Below are positions 47,148 to 55,762 of a stretch of 64,000 nucleotides of DNA, piece by piece. The translations under genes and the position numbers were made by a program. The stretch lies in NCBI RefSeq assembly GCF_031081985.1, contig NZ_JARWSK010000002.1, positions 434,001-498,000 of the forward strand. The letters run 5' to 3'. Position 1 is the first letter of the stretch, and the number at the start of each line of letters is the position of its first letter. A model generated the notes under the pieces. It was not told the DNA's origin, did not search any database, and was given only the letters and a program-made list of their open reading frames with translations. This DNA is from Komagataeibacter xylinus. GTDB taxonomy: Bacteria > Pseudomonadota > Alphaproteobacteria > Acetobacterales > Acetobacteraceae.

Positions 47148-48619
47148 GAAAATTCCTCCTGAATATAATTCTCAACTATCTCTTCGTGATCGTCAAATAG
47201 TCGCGTTGATCTGACAATATCCCTGAATGCGTCCGCATTCCCCTGCCTGTCGCTCCAGAGAGCGTGTCTGAGGTCGTCAAGGCGCTCTTTCACGTCATCG
47301 ACCTGCGGCATCTGGCTCACGTCGCGGGGATGAGTCGAATAATCTGAATAAATCATCTCGACGGGCAGCGATGCTGAAACTGCTTTCAGCAGAAGATCGA
47401 GGTGACGCACACCTTCGCCGTCAAGTTTCTCGTATAGGCGTTGGGCCAGCGGATGCGTCCCGTTCAGAGCATACCGAATGCCGGTCTTGTCGGCATATCG
47501 CTCCCACAGCGGGGCGATGACCTCATGGAAAAGCTTCTGGCCGCGTCCCCGGTGAACGGTTGTGCTTGCACCTGAGACTCGGGCGATAATCTGCCGAAGG
47601 CGTTCCCGTACTGGCAGTGGGGGACGGGATCGAGACTTCTTGATGTCGATGGTCCATGCCTCATCAAGGCTGTTCGGAAAGTCGATCTGAACACGCGCCA
47701 GCTTGGTCGCTTCTCCCTTCGGTATCAGCCGGAACCAGTCACCCCATGCCATCAGCCTGCCGTTGCGGTAGATATAGGCTCCCTGATTGGAGATGAAGGC
47801 GCTGCGGCTCTGATAGAAGTCGTATTCGCGGGCTGTCAGGTTTGAGTGGTGCGGTAGGATGTAAGATTGTAGATGCACCGCTGCCGATCCGATCCGAACG
47901 ATCTCTTCTGGAAGGTGTCTAGTGTGGGTGTTTTTGCGGCAGAAGGGATCAAAGGCTTCGACGGAATGTCCATTCACGCTGATCGTGATACGGCTCCGCC
48001 CCCGGATTTCACCGGCGAGGAAACGGTGGAAGACGAGCGCCAAATGCTTCTCTAAAACGTCCAGTTTCTCGTTGACGATCTCATCTCGTCGGTTGCCGGT
48101 TTCATCCTCCAGCAGGCGATCCATTTCCCGCCAGATGACCGCGGTGCCGTGTGCGCCAAGCTGGCTCACATAGGGAAGAGCATCAATATCCTTCTCGTCG
48201 AGAATGCTTAGAATCCAGTCATCCGTCTCATCGATGACGTCGAGGTTCCATTCAGCCCCGGACAGGCTGTCATCCTTTGCGCTCACGACGGTCAGGGACC
48301 GGCATTGAGAGAAAGAAGCGGTTTTAAGACCAAGCCCGAACCGGCCCAAGTCGTTGGGGGATCGCTCTGTGCGAGGGTTCATGGCTCCGTGCCGCATAGC
48401 CGCCAAAAGCTCGGCTGCGTCCATGCCGCGTCCGTCATCCAGAATGACGAGGACCGGCTGTAGACCTGATGGTTCACAGAAAATATCAATTTTCGATGCG
48501 TCGGCGGAGATGCTGTTGTCAATCAGATCTGCCACCGCTGCTTCAAGCGAGTAGCCCAGATCGCGCATTGAGGCTGAGAGGCAGGCCGCACTTGGCGGCA
48601 GACGTTCAGGTCTTGCCAT
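47144..48619 (-). CDS. GHKL-type ATPase (MutL/MORC-like, MzaB-like)
   Basis: The 491-aa protein has a Bergerat-fold ATPase: N-box SLEAAVADLIDNSISADA (about residues 24-41), G1 box DDGRGMD and G2 box GRFGLGLKTAS. A following segment resembles the S5-like domain of the MutL/MORC group (SRSAFISNQGAYIYRNGRL). Proteins of this kind in R-M operons have been proposed as ancestors of eukaryotic MORC ATPases. The ATG overlaps the vsr stop by one base (TGATG). Confidence 0.9.
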   Translation of the reverse strand: MARPERLPPSAACLSASMRDLGYSLEAAVADLIDNSISADASKIDIFCEPSGLQPVLVILDDGRGMDAAELLAAMRHGAMNPRTERSPNDLGRFGLGLKTASFSQCRSLTVVSAKDDSLSGAEWNLDVIDETDDWILSILDEKDIDALPYVSQLGAHGTAVIWREMDRLLEDETGNRRDEIVNEKLDVLEKHLALVFHRFLAGEIRGRSRITISVNGHSVEAFDPFCRKNTHTRHLPEEIVRIGSAAVHLQSYILPHHSNLTAREYDFYQSRSAFISNQGAYIYRNGRLMAWGDWFRLIPKGEATKLARVQIDFPNSLDEAWTIDIKKSRSRPPLPVRERLRQIIARVSGASTTVHRGRGQKLFHEVIAPLWERYADKTGIRYALNGTHPLAQRLYEKLDGEGVRHLDLLLKAVSASLPVEMIYSDYSTHPRDVSQMPQVDDVKERLDDLRHALWSDRQGNADAFRDIVRSTRLFDDHEEIVENYIQEEFS

Positions 48620-49038
48620 CAGGTTGCCTTTCGTATCTCGTTGGAGAGCTGCTGCACGAGCCGGTCGGCATTAGCTTTCAGCTCGCATTCCCAGACGGTG
48701 ATGACGGTCCAGCCCGCCGCCTCAAGTGCGGCCTTGTTCCGTTTGTCCCTTGCTACGTTCCCATCGAACTTCGCCTGCCAGAATTCGGTTCTGGTAGCGG
48801 GTTTGGTCGCATTCCGGCATCCTTCATGCCGGTGCCAGAAACAGCCATGAACAAAGATGACGGTGTGGTATTTTGGAAGAACGATATCGGGCTTGCCGGG
48901 CAGCTCTTTAGCATGAAGCCGGAACCGAAAGCCAACACGATGCAGCAGCGATCGGAGCCGCATTTCAGGGCCGGTGTCACGTCCCCTGATTCGCGACATG
49001 TTCCAGCTTCGACGCTCAGCCGAAATCGTGTCCGCCAT
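48619..49038 (-). CDS. vsr: Very short patch repair endonuclease Vsr
   Basis: The 139-aa protein is full length for Vsr. It has WNMSRIRGRDTGPEMRLRSLLH, the catalytic region GKPDIVLPKYHTVIFVHGCFWHRHEGC with the active-site Asp and the His/Cys metal site, and TVITVWECEL at the end. Vsr nicks T:G mismatches that arise by deamination of 5-methylcytosine, which fits the adjacent cytosine methylase. In some R-M operons Vsr-like proteins may act as the restriction nuclease. ATG 49038 is chosen since upstream residues are not family-like and TGATG couples it to dcm. Confidence 0.93.
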   Translation of the reverse strand: MADTISAERRSWNMSRIRGRDTGPEMRLRSLLHRVGFRFRLHAKELPGKPDIVLPKYHTVIFVHGCFWHRHEGCRNATKPATRTEFWQAKFDGNVARDKRNKAALEAAGWTVITVWECELKANADRLVQQLSNEIRKAT

Positions 49039-50660
49039 CAGCGGCCATCCGGTACGGCGTAAAGGACTTCGGCGACGATATCTGCAATCTGTCTGGCGAG
49101 CTGCGGTGGCACGGCGTTGCCGACCTGATGATATTGCTCTGTGCGCGGCCCTGCGAAAAAATAATTGTCCGGGAATGTCTGGAGCCGCGCTGCTTCGCGT
49201 ACCGTCAGGCTGCGACACTGAGCCGGATCATAATGGATGAAGTAATGGCCATCCTTCGAGATGTGGGATGTGATGGTCGTCGAAACATGGTCTGCGAGTT
49301 GCACCCGGAACCTGTCCGAAAACATCTTGCCCGAGCGACCTTCCTCGACATTCTTATGATCGGGGAGCAGACTCGTCGGGAAATCGGCCAGCTTCGGGCT
49401 GCGTCCGGTTTTTTCCGCAAATGTTGCAGCATAAAGATAGCGACGGAGGTCGGATGCCATATGGCTTCTCGCTTGATGTGCTGTCAGCACAGACAGCCTG
49501 CTGTCGTAGAGGCTTCGCAACACATTATGCGCAGGTTTGCGCATAATGTATCGGGATGACGACATCGCGCGGGGGAAACTAACCTTGGTCAGATTGCGGG
49601 AATCCAGCGCTTTCTCAATATCGCCAGCATAGACTGTGCCATTGAGTTGACGTCGGACGTTCATGGTTGAGATAGCCTGAAGCTCATTGAGCCAAGCAGT
49701 GGGGCTGTCTTTCGTCTTTGAGAGCCCGCTGCGTATGGGAGGTAGCGACCCTATCGTCTCCTGAACGGTGGGTGCAATCATCTTTTTGAGCGATCCCGGA
49801 CGGACTTTCAGGTCGCCGCGAATGCCGACAATGAACATTCGGTGCCGCGCCTGCGGGATGCCATATTCTTCGGCGCGGATCACGAAGAGGCGCGGGTCCA
49901 CATCTCCTTCCGCCATATCCTGCTCGGTAAGCGAATAAAGCTTATAGGAGAGATCGTCCGGCGCTCCGGGAATAGCGGTTCCGGGATGTGAAAGATCGCG
50001 AACGATCCGGGTGATCGCCGACGTGCCATCGATGGTCGCGGAAAGCAGTCCCTTTACATTCTCCATAACGAACACCGGCGGCCGGTGATCGACTATGATC
50101 TGGAGGTATTCCAAGTACAGGGTGTGCCGCTCATCTTCTGCAAAGTCTTTGCGGCCCATCATGCGGGAACGTCCGACCAGCGAATATGCTTGGCATGGCG
50201 GTCCTCCGACGAGTGCCCATCGGCGGCTCGAGCCAATGCGGTTGCGGATGATCTTCTTCACCTCAGTGCGGGATTCCGGCCCAAGCGAAATCCGCAACGC
50301 CGATGAAGCCGCATGGGCATGAGCCTCGGGATGGAGACGATACATCTCCTCGCAGGTCATTCCACCTTTGAGAAAGGTGTAATATTCATCTGGCGCTTCT
50401 CCCTCCCGGAACTGACGGACGAAATGGCGGAGAAGCAGCGTTTGGTGCGAAAATATGTCTCTCTCGATGGAAACTACGCTCTTGAAGCAGGGCCTGCCTT
50501 TCTCATTCGAGCTGAGGGAGAAGCCTTCGCCGAGGCCGCCGGGACCTGCAAATACATCGACTATGGGGAACGCTGCGCCCAGCCACGACAGGCAGAGCTG
50601 ACCCGTAATGCTATCAGTTCGTGCTGGAAAATCTTCGACGATAGGGTCAACTGCAAGCAT
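49038..50660 (-). CDS. dcm: C5 cytosine-specific DNA methyltransferase
   Basis: The 540-aa enzyme has motif I VDVFAGPGGLGEGF (about residues 34-47), motif IV with catalytic cysteine GGPPCQAYS (C156), the ENV motif VFVMENVKG and the C-terminal QVGNAVPP. A long recognition region lies between. The frame is open to 50858, but a small gene occupies that stretch in another frame. ATG 50660 has GAGGAG 11 nt upstream, and a GTG at 50672 overlapping the small gene's stop is the alternative. It protects host DNA and heads the enzymatic part of the operon. Confidence 0.93.
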   Translation of the reverse strand: MLAVDPIVEDFPARTDSITGQLCLSWLGAAFPIVDVFAGPGGLGEGFSLSSNEKGRPCFKSVVSIERDIFSHQTLLLRHFVRQFREGEAPDEYYTFLKGGMTCEEMYRLHPEAHAHAASSALRISLGPESRTEVKKIIRNRIGSSRRWALVGGPPCQAYSLVGRSRMMGRKDFAEDERHTLYLEYLQIIVDHRPPVFVMENVKGLLSATIDGTSAITRIVRDLSHPGTAIPGAPDDLSYKLYSLTEQDMAEGDVDPRLFVIRAEEYGIPQARHRMFIVGIRGDLKVRPGSLKKMIAPTVQETIGSLPPIRSGLSKTKDSPTAWLNELQAISTMNVRRQLNGTVYAGDIEKALDSRNLTKVSFPRAMSSSRYIMRKPAHNVLRSLYDSRLSVLTAHQARSHMASDLRRYLYAATFAEKTGRSPKLADFPTSLLPDHKNVEEGRSGKMFSDRFRVQLADHVSTTITSHISKDGHYFIHYDPAQCRSLTVREAARLQTFPDNYFFAGPRTEQYHQVGNAVPPQLARQIADIVAEVLYAVPDGR

Positions 50661-50668
50661 GTCTACGG

Positions 50669-50842
50669 TCACTCCTCGGTTCTTTTGAGTATTGCACCAG
50701 AGGTAAGTGATAGGCGCTGAAACTCTTCTATGCTTACGGAGACAGACCTGCCGTGCTTTTCCACTTGGACAGGTTTCGCTTTGGCCTGGTCGAGCAGCAT
50801 CCTGAAACTGTTTTTGGTGTCCTTTGCGGACATGGTTTGCAT
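50669..50842 (-). CDS. Phd/YefM-like small protein heading the defence operon
   Basis: The 57-aa frame starts at ATG 50842 with GAGGA 12 nt upstream and begins MQTMSAKDTKNSFRMLLDQ. It continues through KPVQVEKHGRSVSVSIEEFQRL. This is the N-terminal pattern of Phd/YefM antitoxins, where the AKxxKxxFxxLLDxA and HGRxVxVxxS elements form the DNA-binding fold. The toxin-neutralising tail is short. No toxin gene follows; instead its stop lies just ahead of dcm. A role as operon autoregulator is likely. Confidence 0.75.
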   Translation of the reverse strand: MQTMSAKDTKNSFRMLLDQAKAKPVQVEKHGRSVSVSIEEFQRLSLTSGAILKRTEE

Positions 50843-50870
50843 GTAATCTGTTCCTCAAACATGAACCATT

Positions 50871-52778
50871 TTAGTGGCTCGGGACGTCCTGGCAACTAAG
50901 TTTTGATACTGCCTCAGATTTTCCGTTTCCCTGTGGGACCACATGGTGTGCGCAATCTGACCGATCGACATCAGCACGATGATCGGACGGCAGAGAGGCC
51001 GGAATAGCTCCGTCGTAGTCGTAAAAGCGATCCAGCTCCTTCAGAGCCATCTGGAACCGCCCCTGCCGTTTCAAATCCCTGACCGCAAAGCGGATGCTCT
51101 CGGGGAGCTGACGCGGAAGCCGGGCCAGCCGCTCAAGCCGGGCAACGGTCTGCCGAGCCTGCTCACAGTCCGGGGCGCGGTCCGCATGCCACCGGGCAAT
51201 GACGTGAGCCCGTCTGTGCTCGGCCTCCCGGCAGCGATCCCTGATCCAGACGCGACGGGTTTTCTCATCCAGCAGGGTTTTTAGCAGTTCACGCCTGCCT
51301 TGCAGATAATCCTGCCCTGCCGCTTCCCGGTCTATGGGAACCGGAATCTGAAGTGGGTCAGGCTTCTGGCTGCTCAGTCCCAGATGATACAGGATGAACT
51401 GCACGAGATAGCGCAGGATCTCGGCCAGTTGGGCCAGCGCCTGGCGGTACTGTGCCTCCGCCTCAGATATCCTGCTCTTCCGGGAGAACAGGCCTTTCCG
51501 GGCTTCCAGCTCATCCAGTCTTTGTCGTGCCCGGGCAACGGCCTGGTTGGCGTGCTTCAGTTTGACTCAGCCTTCTCTCATCATCCTCAGGATGCAGTCT
51601 GTTTGGATATCGAGAGGACTTTCCGGACCGTAGCGCCGTTCCAGTGGATGTCGGGCATTCAGGACAGTTCGGGCAGCCTGCATCTCCTGTTTCCAGTCTT
51701 GCAGATAGATCTGGAACCCCTTGCTGAACTGTTTGGGATGCCCAGGGGAGCCGATGGACGGCAGGCGCTTTCGGAGAGCGTCCACTTCTCTCTGTGCATG
51801 GTCGTGGAGCCTGTGCCGGTCCAGTACAGACAGTGGAGCTGGCGGAGCCCAGATCAGGTCTTCGTTTTCCCGTTTCCGCTCCTCCCGCTGCTGGTGCAGG
51901 GTTTCGCGTCGTTCCAGGCGTTTGACGACTGGTCGAAGATCCACAGGGGATGGTTTGGAAGCCTCTTCTTCCAGCAGAAGACGGAAATCTTTCATGCGGA
52001 CTTTCGCCAACCGTGTGAATGACCCGATCAGCATGCCATCGTCTGTCTCTATGACATGCGCCTCCCGTCGCCGGTCCGTGCGGTCTCCCGGTCGCATGCG
52101 CCAGTTCTTTGTTTTCAGGAAGCGGCGGAATGTTTTCAGGTCATTCCCGGACTTCTCCCAGAACGCCATGATCTCGCGTCTGGCCGCAGCCAGATCGAAG
52201 TCCTGCCGTTCGGTCATCCGCCGGGCCTGCGATGTGTAAGCGGAGACCGGACGTGCGAAATTTTCTTCCGGAACCAAGGAAGCAATCCTGTCCGCTGCCT
52301 CAGGATTTCCAGCCTCTCTCAGAGCCTTCGCGATCGCTTTATCGTGGCGGCCGGAGACGAGGTCATGGCCCAGCCGCAGTTCTTCCAGGCGAGCAATTTT
52401 TTCCAGGCGCTGCCATGTAAACCTGCTGCTGAGAACATGATCGTCCTGCCATTCAGGAAGAAGCAGGTGGCCATGTGTGCCGCCATCCTTTTGATGGATG
52501 ACCAGTGTCAGGCGGTCGGGGTCAGCGCCCAGTTCCCGACAGATCTGGTTGGCGAAGTGGGTCAGTTGCCCATCACTCATGTGTTCGGACGGATTGAAGG
52601 CGATATGACGCAGGCCGTAGCGGATGTTTTCCCGCCGTGCTTCCTTCATCCAGTCTTTCAGCAGGTAGTCGCTGCCGAACAGAATGCGAATGGCTTCATT
52701 CTTCGGGCCAGACAGGACATGTCGTGAAACGGCCTGATGCCCACTCCTGGTTTTGATCCGGCTTTCCTGCACAATCAT
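50871..52778 (-). pseudogene. MobA/MobL-type relaxase interrupted by an in-frame opal codon
   Basis: The frame begins at ATG 52778 and has the relaxase core with the metal-binding histidines in HQKDGGTHGHLLLPEW (about residues 94-109). It meets TGA at 51567-51569 after 403 codons and then remains open in the same frame for 231 further codons to 50871. The downstream part is charged and helical (ARARQRLDELEARK and onward), consistent with a relaxase C-terminus. The intact N-terminal relaxase domain might still nick DNA. It lies 32 bp downstream of the MobC-like gene. Confidence 0.78.
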
Positions 52779-52810
52779 GGCGTCGCACCTGTGAAGACCT
52801 GATCACCGGT

Positions 52811-53206
52811 TCAGTGCATCACAGGAACGGAAGCAGATCGAAGCCGACGGGGCCGACCGGAACGCAGGCTACGCAGAAGGATGTCGGTCCGATCTTTGAG
52901 GCGGTCGATGTCCTGCAACGTGTCCTGGCAATGAACAGCCTCACCGAGATGAGCAGCATGAGCCAGCTGGTTCAGGTTGTTACCGATGCGCCCCAGCTCG
53001 CCCCGCAACTTCCGGATCTCGATATCGACGGCTCCACCATGACGATGGAACAGAACCGCATCCTGGAGCAGAGTGCGGACCCAGTCCGCCGTTGTGGCAT
53101 GGCCAAGAAACCGGGCGGTCTTGTTCCAGCGTTCAAGCGCGTCAGGGGATGCCCGGACAGATAAACGGGAGGAGCGAACAGAAGATAAGGATCGAAAATC
53201 TGGCAT
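52811..53206 (-). CDS. mobC: MobC-like relaxosome accessory protein
   Basis: The 131-aa protein contains the mobilisation-protein pattern LRGELGRIGNNLNQLAHAAHLGE (about residues 69-91), after a ribbon-helix-helix-like N-terminal region (RLSVRASPDALERWN). Such proteins bind oriT and help the relaxase. ATG 53206 gives the family-like start. A longer frame to 53338 has no homology-like content. Confidence 0.85.
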   Translation of the reverse strand: MPDFRSLSSVRSSRLSVRASPDALERWNKTARFLGHATTADWVRTLLQDAVLFHRHGGAVDIEIRKLRGELGRIGNNLNQLAHAAHLGEAVHCQDTLQDIDRLKDRTDILLRSLRSGRPRRLRSASVPVMH

Positions 53207-53269
53207 GGCAGGACGTCCTGGTCTGTGGGGGTCAACGGGTGAAGCATTCCCCCTTGCCAGCTGGCGAAT

Positions 53270-53287
53270 GGTTACCCTTGGGTAGCC
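53270..53287. promoter_or_regulatory. Inverted repeat upstream of mobC, possible oriT element
   Basis: GGTTACCC and GGGTAGCC flank a TT spacer with one mismatch, 64 bp ahead of mobC. Origins of transfer often lie at this position and contain such arms. No nic consensus is recognised. Confidence 0.35.
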
Positions 53288-53406
53288 GTTCGACACTGCT
53301 GGCTCAGGACAAGAAGGCCTCACAGAACAGGATAGCAATTCAAGAACCGGATTTCAGAATACACCAGAAGAAAAGTGTATCTATTGAGATTTTTTATCGA
53401 ATATTC

Positions 53407-53730
53407 TTATTGTTCCTTCCGGATATGATGAAATCGCGTCTCGGCCACTTCCCACGGAATGCTGATTTTTGTAAAAGGACGGATTTTTAGGAGACTGTAT
53501 TGTTGTCTCTTCTGATAATAATGTCCGGAGCCCTTTGCGAGCCATCCACCGATGCCCTGTGCCGCGAGAGCATGAGCAGCGCGGGAAATCTCTTCGTCGG
53601 TGGGGGGGCTGTGACGTCCGAGCAGAACGTGTCGGCCGTCTTCTACGAGAATGAGCCAGTCCTGAAATTCTGGTTTAGGAGGAGAGGGCTTCATGGCTGG
53701 AAACTCGGCTCCGTTGTAGGGGAACGGCAT
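53407..53730 (-). CDS. Small protein coupled to the integrase, function unknown
   Basis: The 107-aa basic protein (EFQDWLILVEDGRHVLLGRH, then QGIGGWLAKGSGHYYQ) matches no family I can name. Its ATG overlaps the integrase stop (TGATG) and has GGAGGA upstream, so it is translated with the recombinase. Position alone would fit a recombination directionality factor or a regulator. Confidence 0.7.
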   Translation of the reverse strand: MPFPYNGAEFPAMKPSPPKPEFQDWLILVEDGRHVLLGRHSPPTDEEISRAAHALAAQGIGGWLAKGSGHYYQKRQQYSLLKIRPFTKISIPWEVAETRFHHIRKEQ

Positions 53731-55361
53731 CAGATGTGTCCTCCAGGAGACGGCAGGCTGAAGCCCGGGTACTGAATGGCTTCGACCGTTCTTTGCAGGT
53801 TGGTGAGATCAATGCCACTGAGATATGTCGTGGCGCCCTGGCTCTTGTGGCTGGATTCATGACCCAGCAGGGCATCAATCCAGAGTTCGCGGATATCGCT
53901 GTCCTGATTTCTCAGAAGCGTCGAGACGGTATGACGGAAGCCATGGAATGTGACGGCAGGGGGGAGGCCCATCATCATCTTGTAGCGAGAGAACGCCCGG
54001 CTGAAATCGGCTCCGCGAGACCCATCCTGTGAAGCCTTCAGGTCAGGGAATAGGTATTTCTCCTCCGCTTTTCGGAATGTCAGGAGGCCCCAGTCCCGCA
54101 AAGCGGAATGAATGGGAACAAGACGCTCTCCCGCTTCGGTCTTGGGGGACCAGTTGTCTTCAGGATGTGCACAGATACGGAAGCAGGGAAAACCCTCCAC
54201 GTCCTGGATATCCTCATTGCGCAGGTTGCAGATTTCTCCAAGACGCATGCCGCTATAGGCGGCGACCATCGTAATGCCCATGAAGATCTCTGCCGGAATG
54301 CTGCAAGCGGGCCATGGCGTCCGGGCCAGTTTGTTCATTTCTTCCTGCGTCCATGCTCGTCGGGGTGTGCGCTTGCTCAGGTTGAAGTCCCAGCCGCGCC
54401 AGGGGTTCTCTTTCGCCATGTTCCTGCGCACAAGGTCACCCCACAGGGATGACGCGCACATGAAGTGGTTCTTGACGGTTTTCGCGCTGAGTGTCGGAAG
54501 GTCCTGTGAGGCGGCCCTGTCGATTTCTTCCTGAAGGGACAGGGTTCTGTTTTTGCCATGGGATGCCGGGAGCGAAAACAGGACATCCCGGAAATTGCCT
54601 GCGACCTCGCCATCAATCTGGCAGAGGGGAAGATCGCCAAAAGCGTCCATGAAAAGGGTGACAGTTCGCGAGGTGGCCCGCTGTGTCTCTGGGCTCTTGG
54701 CTGGTTTGCTGTTTAGAAACCGTTTCAGGGCGGCAGACAGCAGGACAGGTGGTTTCGTCTTTGATGGTGGTGTGGCGGGGACGGTTCCGGGTGTTTCGGA
54801 GGGCGTCGCCTCTGGCTGAGGAGCCGGGATAACGGGAGCGGATCGGGCGGTCGTGCTCTCGATGGCCTTGGTCAAGGTGCTGACAAGCGTGTCATGGAGC
54901 CGTCTGATTTCGGTTTCCAGAATCTTTTTCTCGGCCTGGGTCGTCCGCGTTTCCTGTACTGCTTGATAGGCCAGCGCTGTCAGCTCTGTCTGCTGCTTGA
55001 GGGCAATCGCGATGACTTCCTCGAGGTTTTCCTGATAATGTTTGACGTCGCGGGCATGGTTCAGGACACTCTTGTAATACTGGGCCTTTCCAGCCATTTC
55101 GGCCGCTTCGACAGAGGCTTTCTGGATAAGCTTCTGCTGGGCGAGCATGTCGCGATAATCATCCATCAGCGCATAGGCAAGCTCTTCATTCGTTCGCAGC
55201 CCGCGTTCGCGTATGTAGGCGATCAGACGTGGGTTGGTAATGGACGCATCCGGGAATGAGGAAACCTTGGGAGGCGTCTGTGAAGGGCTCACGCTGCGAA
55301 GGCTCCGGAAAAGATCGGTGGTCTGGGCGTGCAGGTCTGCCGCACGGCGTCTGGCTTCTAT
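53730..55361 (-). CDS. int: Tyrosine recombinase/integrase of the tRNA-Leu island
   Basis: The protein of about 540 aa ends with a phage-type integrase domain: first Arg in YSGMRLGEICNLRNEDI, the H-x-x-R box HGFRHTVSTLLRN, then LLGHESSHKSQGATTYLSG with the H and the catalytic Tyr. A helical core-binding region and a Pro-rich linker precede it. The frame is open to 55427, inside the tRNA gene, so the true start is uncertain; a TTG near 55361 or a later ATG are possible. It is transcribed away from the tRNA gene into the island. Confidence 0.88.
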   Translation of the reverse strand: MEARRRAADLHAQTTDLFRSLRSVSPSQTPPKVSSFPDASITNPRLIAYIRERGLRTNEELAYALMDDYRDMLAQQKLIQKASVEAAEMAGKAQYYKSVLNHARDVKHYQENLEEVIAIALKQQTELTALAYQAVQETRTTQAEKKILETEIRRLHDTLVSTLTKAIESTTARSAPVIPAPQPEATPSETPGTVPATPPSKTKPPVLLSAALKRFLNSKPAKSPETQRATSRTVTLFMDAFGDLPLCQIDGEVAGNFRDVLFSLPASHGKNRTLSLQEEIDRAASQDLPTLSAKTVKNHFMCASSLWGDLVRRNMAKENPWRGWDFNLSKRTPRRAWTQEEMNKLARTPWPACSIPAEIFMGITMVAAYSGMRLGEICNLRNEDIQDVEGFPCFRICAHPEDNWSPKTEAGERLVPIHSALRDWGLLTFRKAEEKYLFPDLKASQDGSRGADFSRAFSRYKMMMGLPPAVTFHGFRHTVSTLLRNQDSDIRELWIDALLGHESSHKSQGATTYLSGIDLTNLQRTVEAIQYPGFSLPSPGGHI

Positions 55362-55395
55362 CTTGCCTGCGGTTCCCAATGAAATCAGAGAGTTA

Positions 55396-55422
55396 TGTGG
55401 TGCGAGCTGCGGGACTCGAACC
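55396..55422. repeat. Right attachment-site copy (attR) in tRNA-Leu
   Basis: This is the tRNA-resident copy of the 27-nt repeat found at 39800-39826. It spans the CCA end and acceptor/T-arm sequence and keeps the tRNA gene intact. Confidence 0.9.
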
Positions 55423-55485
55423 CGCACGCCCAGTTACAGGCGCAAGATTTTAAGTCTCGTGCGTCTACCATTCCGCCAAGCTCGC
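55398..55485 (-). tRNA. tRNA-Leu(UAA)
   Basis: On the minus strand the 88-nt sequence has acceptor arms GCGAGCT/AGCTCGC, discriminator A and an encoded CCA. The D-arm includes GGTAGACGCA, the anticodon loop CTTAAAA gives anticodon UAA, a long variable arm marks class II tRNA, and the T-loop is GGTTCGAGTCC. It is the integration target of the adjacent island. Confidence 0.97.
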
Positions 55486-55650
55486 ATATGCCACCCTGTT
55501 TAGCATATACAGGGCATAGCACAATCATCAGTCCTGATTTTATTGAATTGAAGTGTTGCTGCTCTATTCATAAATCGTGGCAGTCTGGGTCAGTTTATAA
55601 AGACCAGCCCATGTAATGCGCAGGGCATCAGGTCGGTCAAAAAGCGTAAT

Positions 55651-55693
55651 GCGTTCTTCGAAGCTTTTTTAAAAAAGCTTCACCAAAAACTTT
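55651..55693. repeat. Double-hairpin intergenic repeat, copy 7 (half)
   Basis: The GAAGCTTTTT/AAAAAGCTTC stem and the right arm CACCAAAAACTTT are present; the GCCGCC stem is lost. It lies between tRNA-Leu and the efflux genes. The rest of 55486-55762 shows no gene. Confidence 0.75.
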
Positions 55694-55762
55694 CCTATGA
55701 TTTCTTTCCCGTCAGTGGTGCACAACCTGCCGCGCCACCAGGGCGGGGCAGGCCGAACCGCA

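Noticed and set aside
49038-50858. Long form of the cytosine methylase starting at 50858
   Set aside because: The first 66 residues lack methylase similarity and overlap the Phd-like gene in another frame; a better ribosome site precedes ATG 50660.
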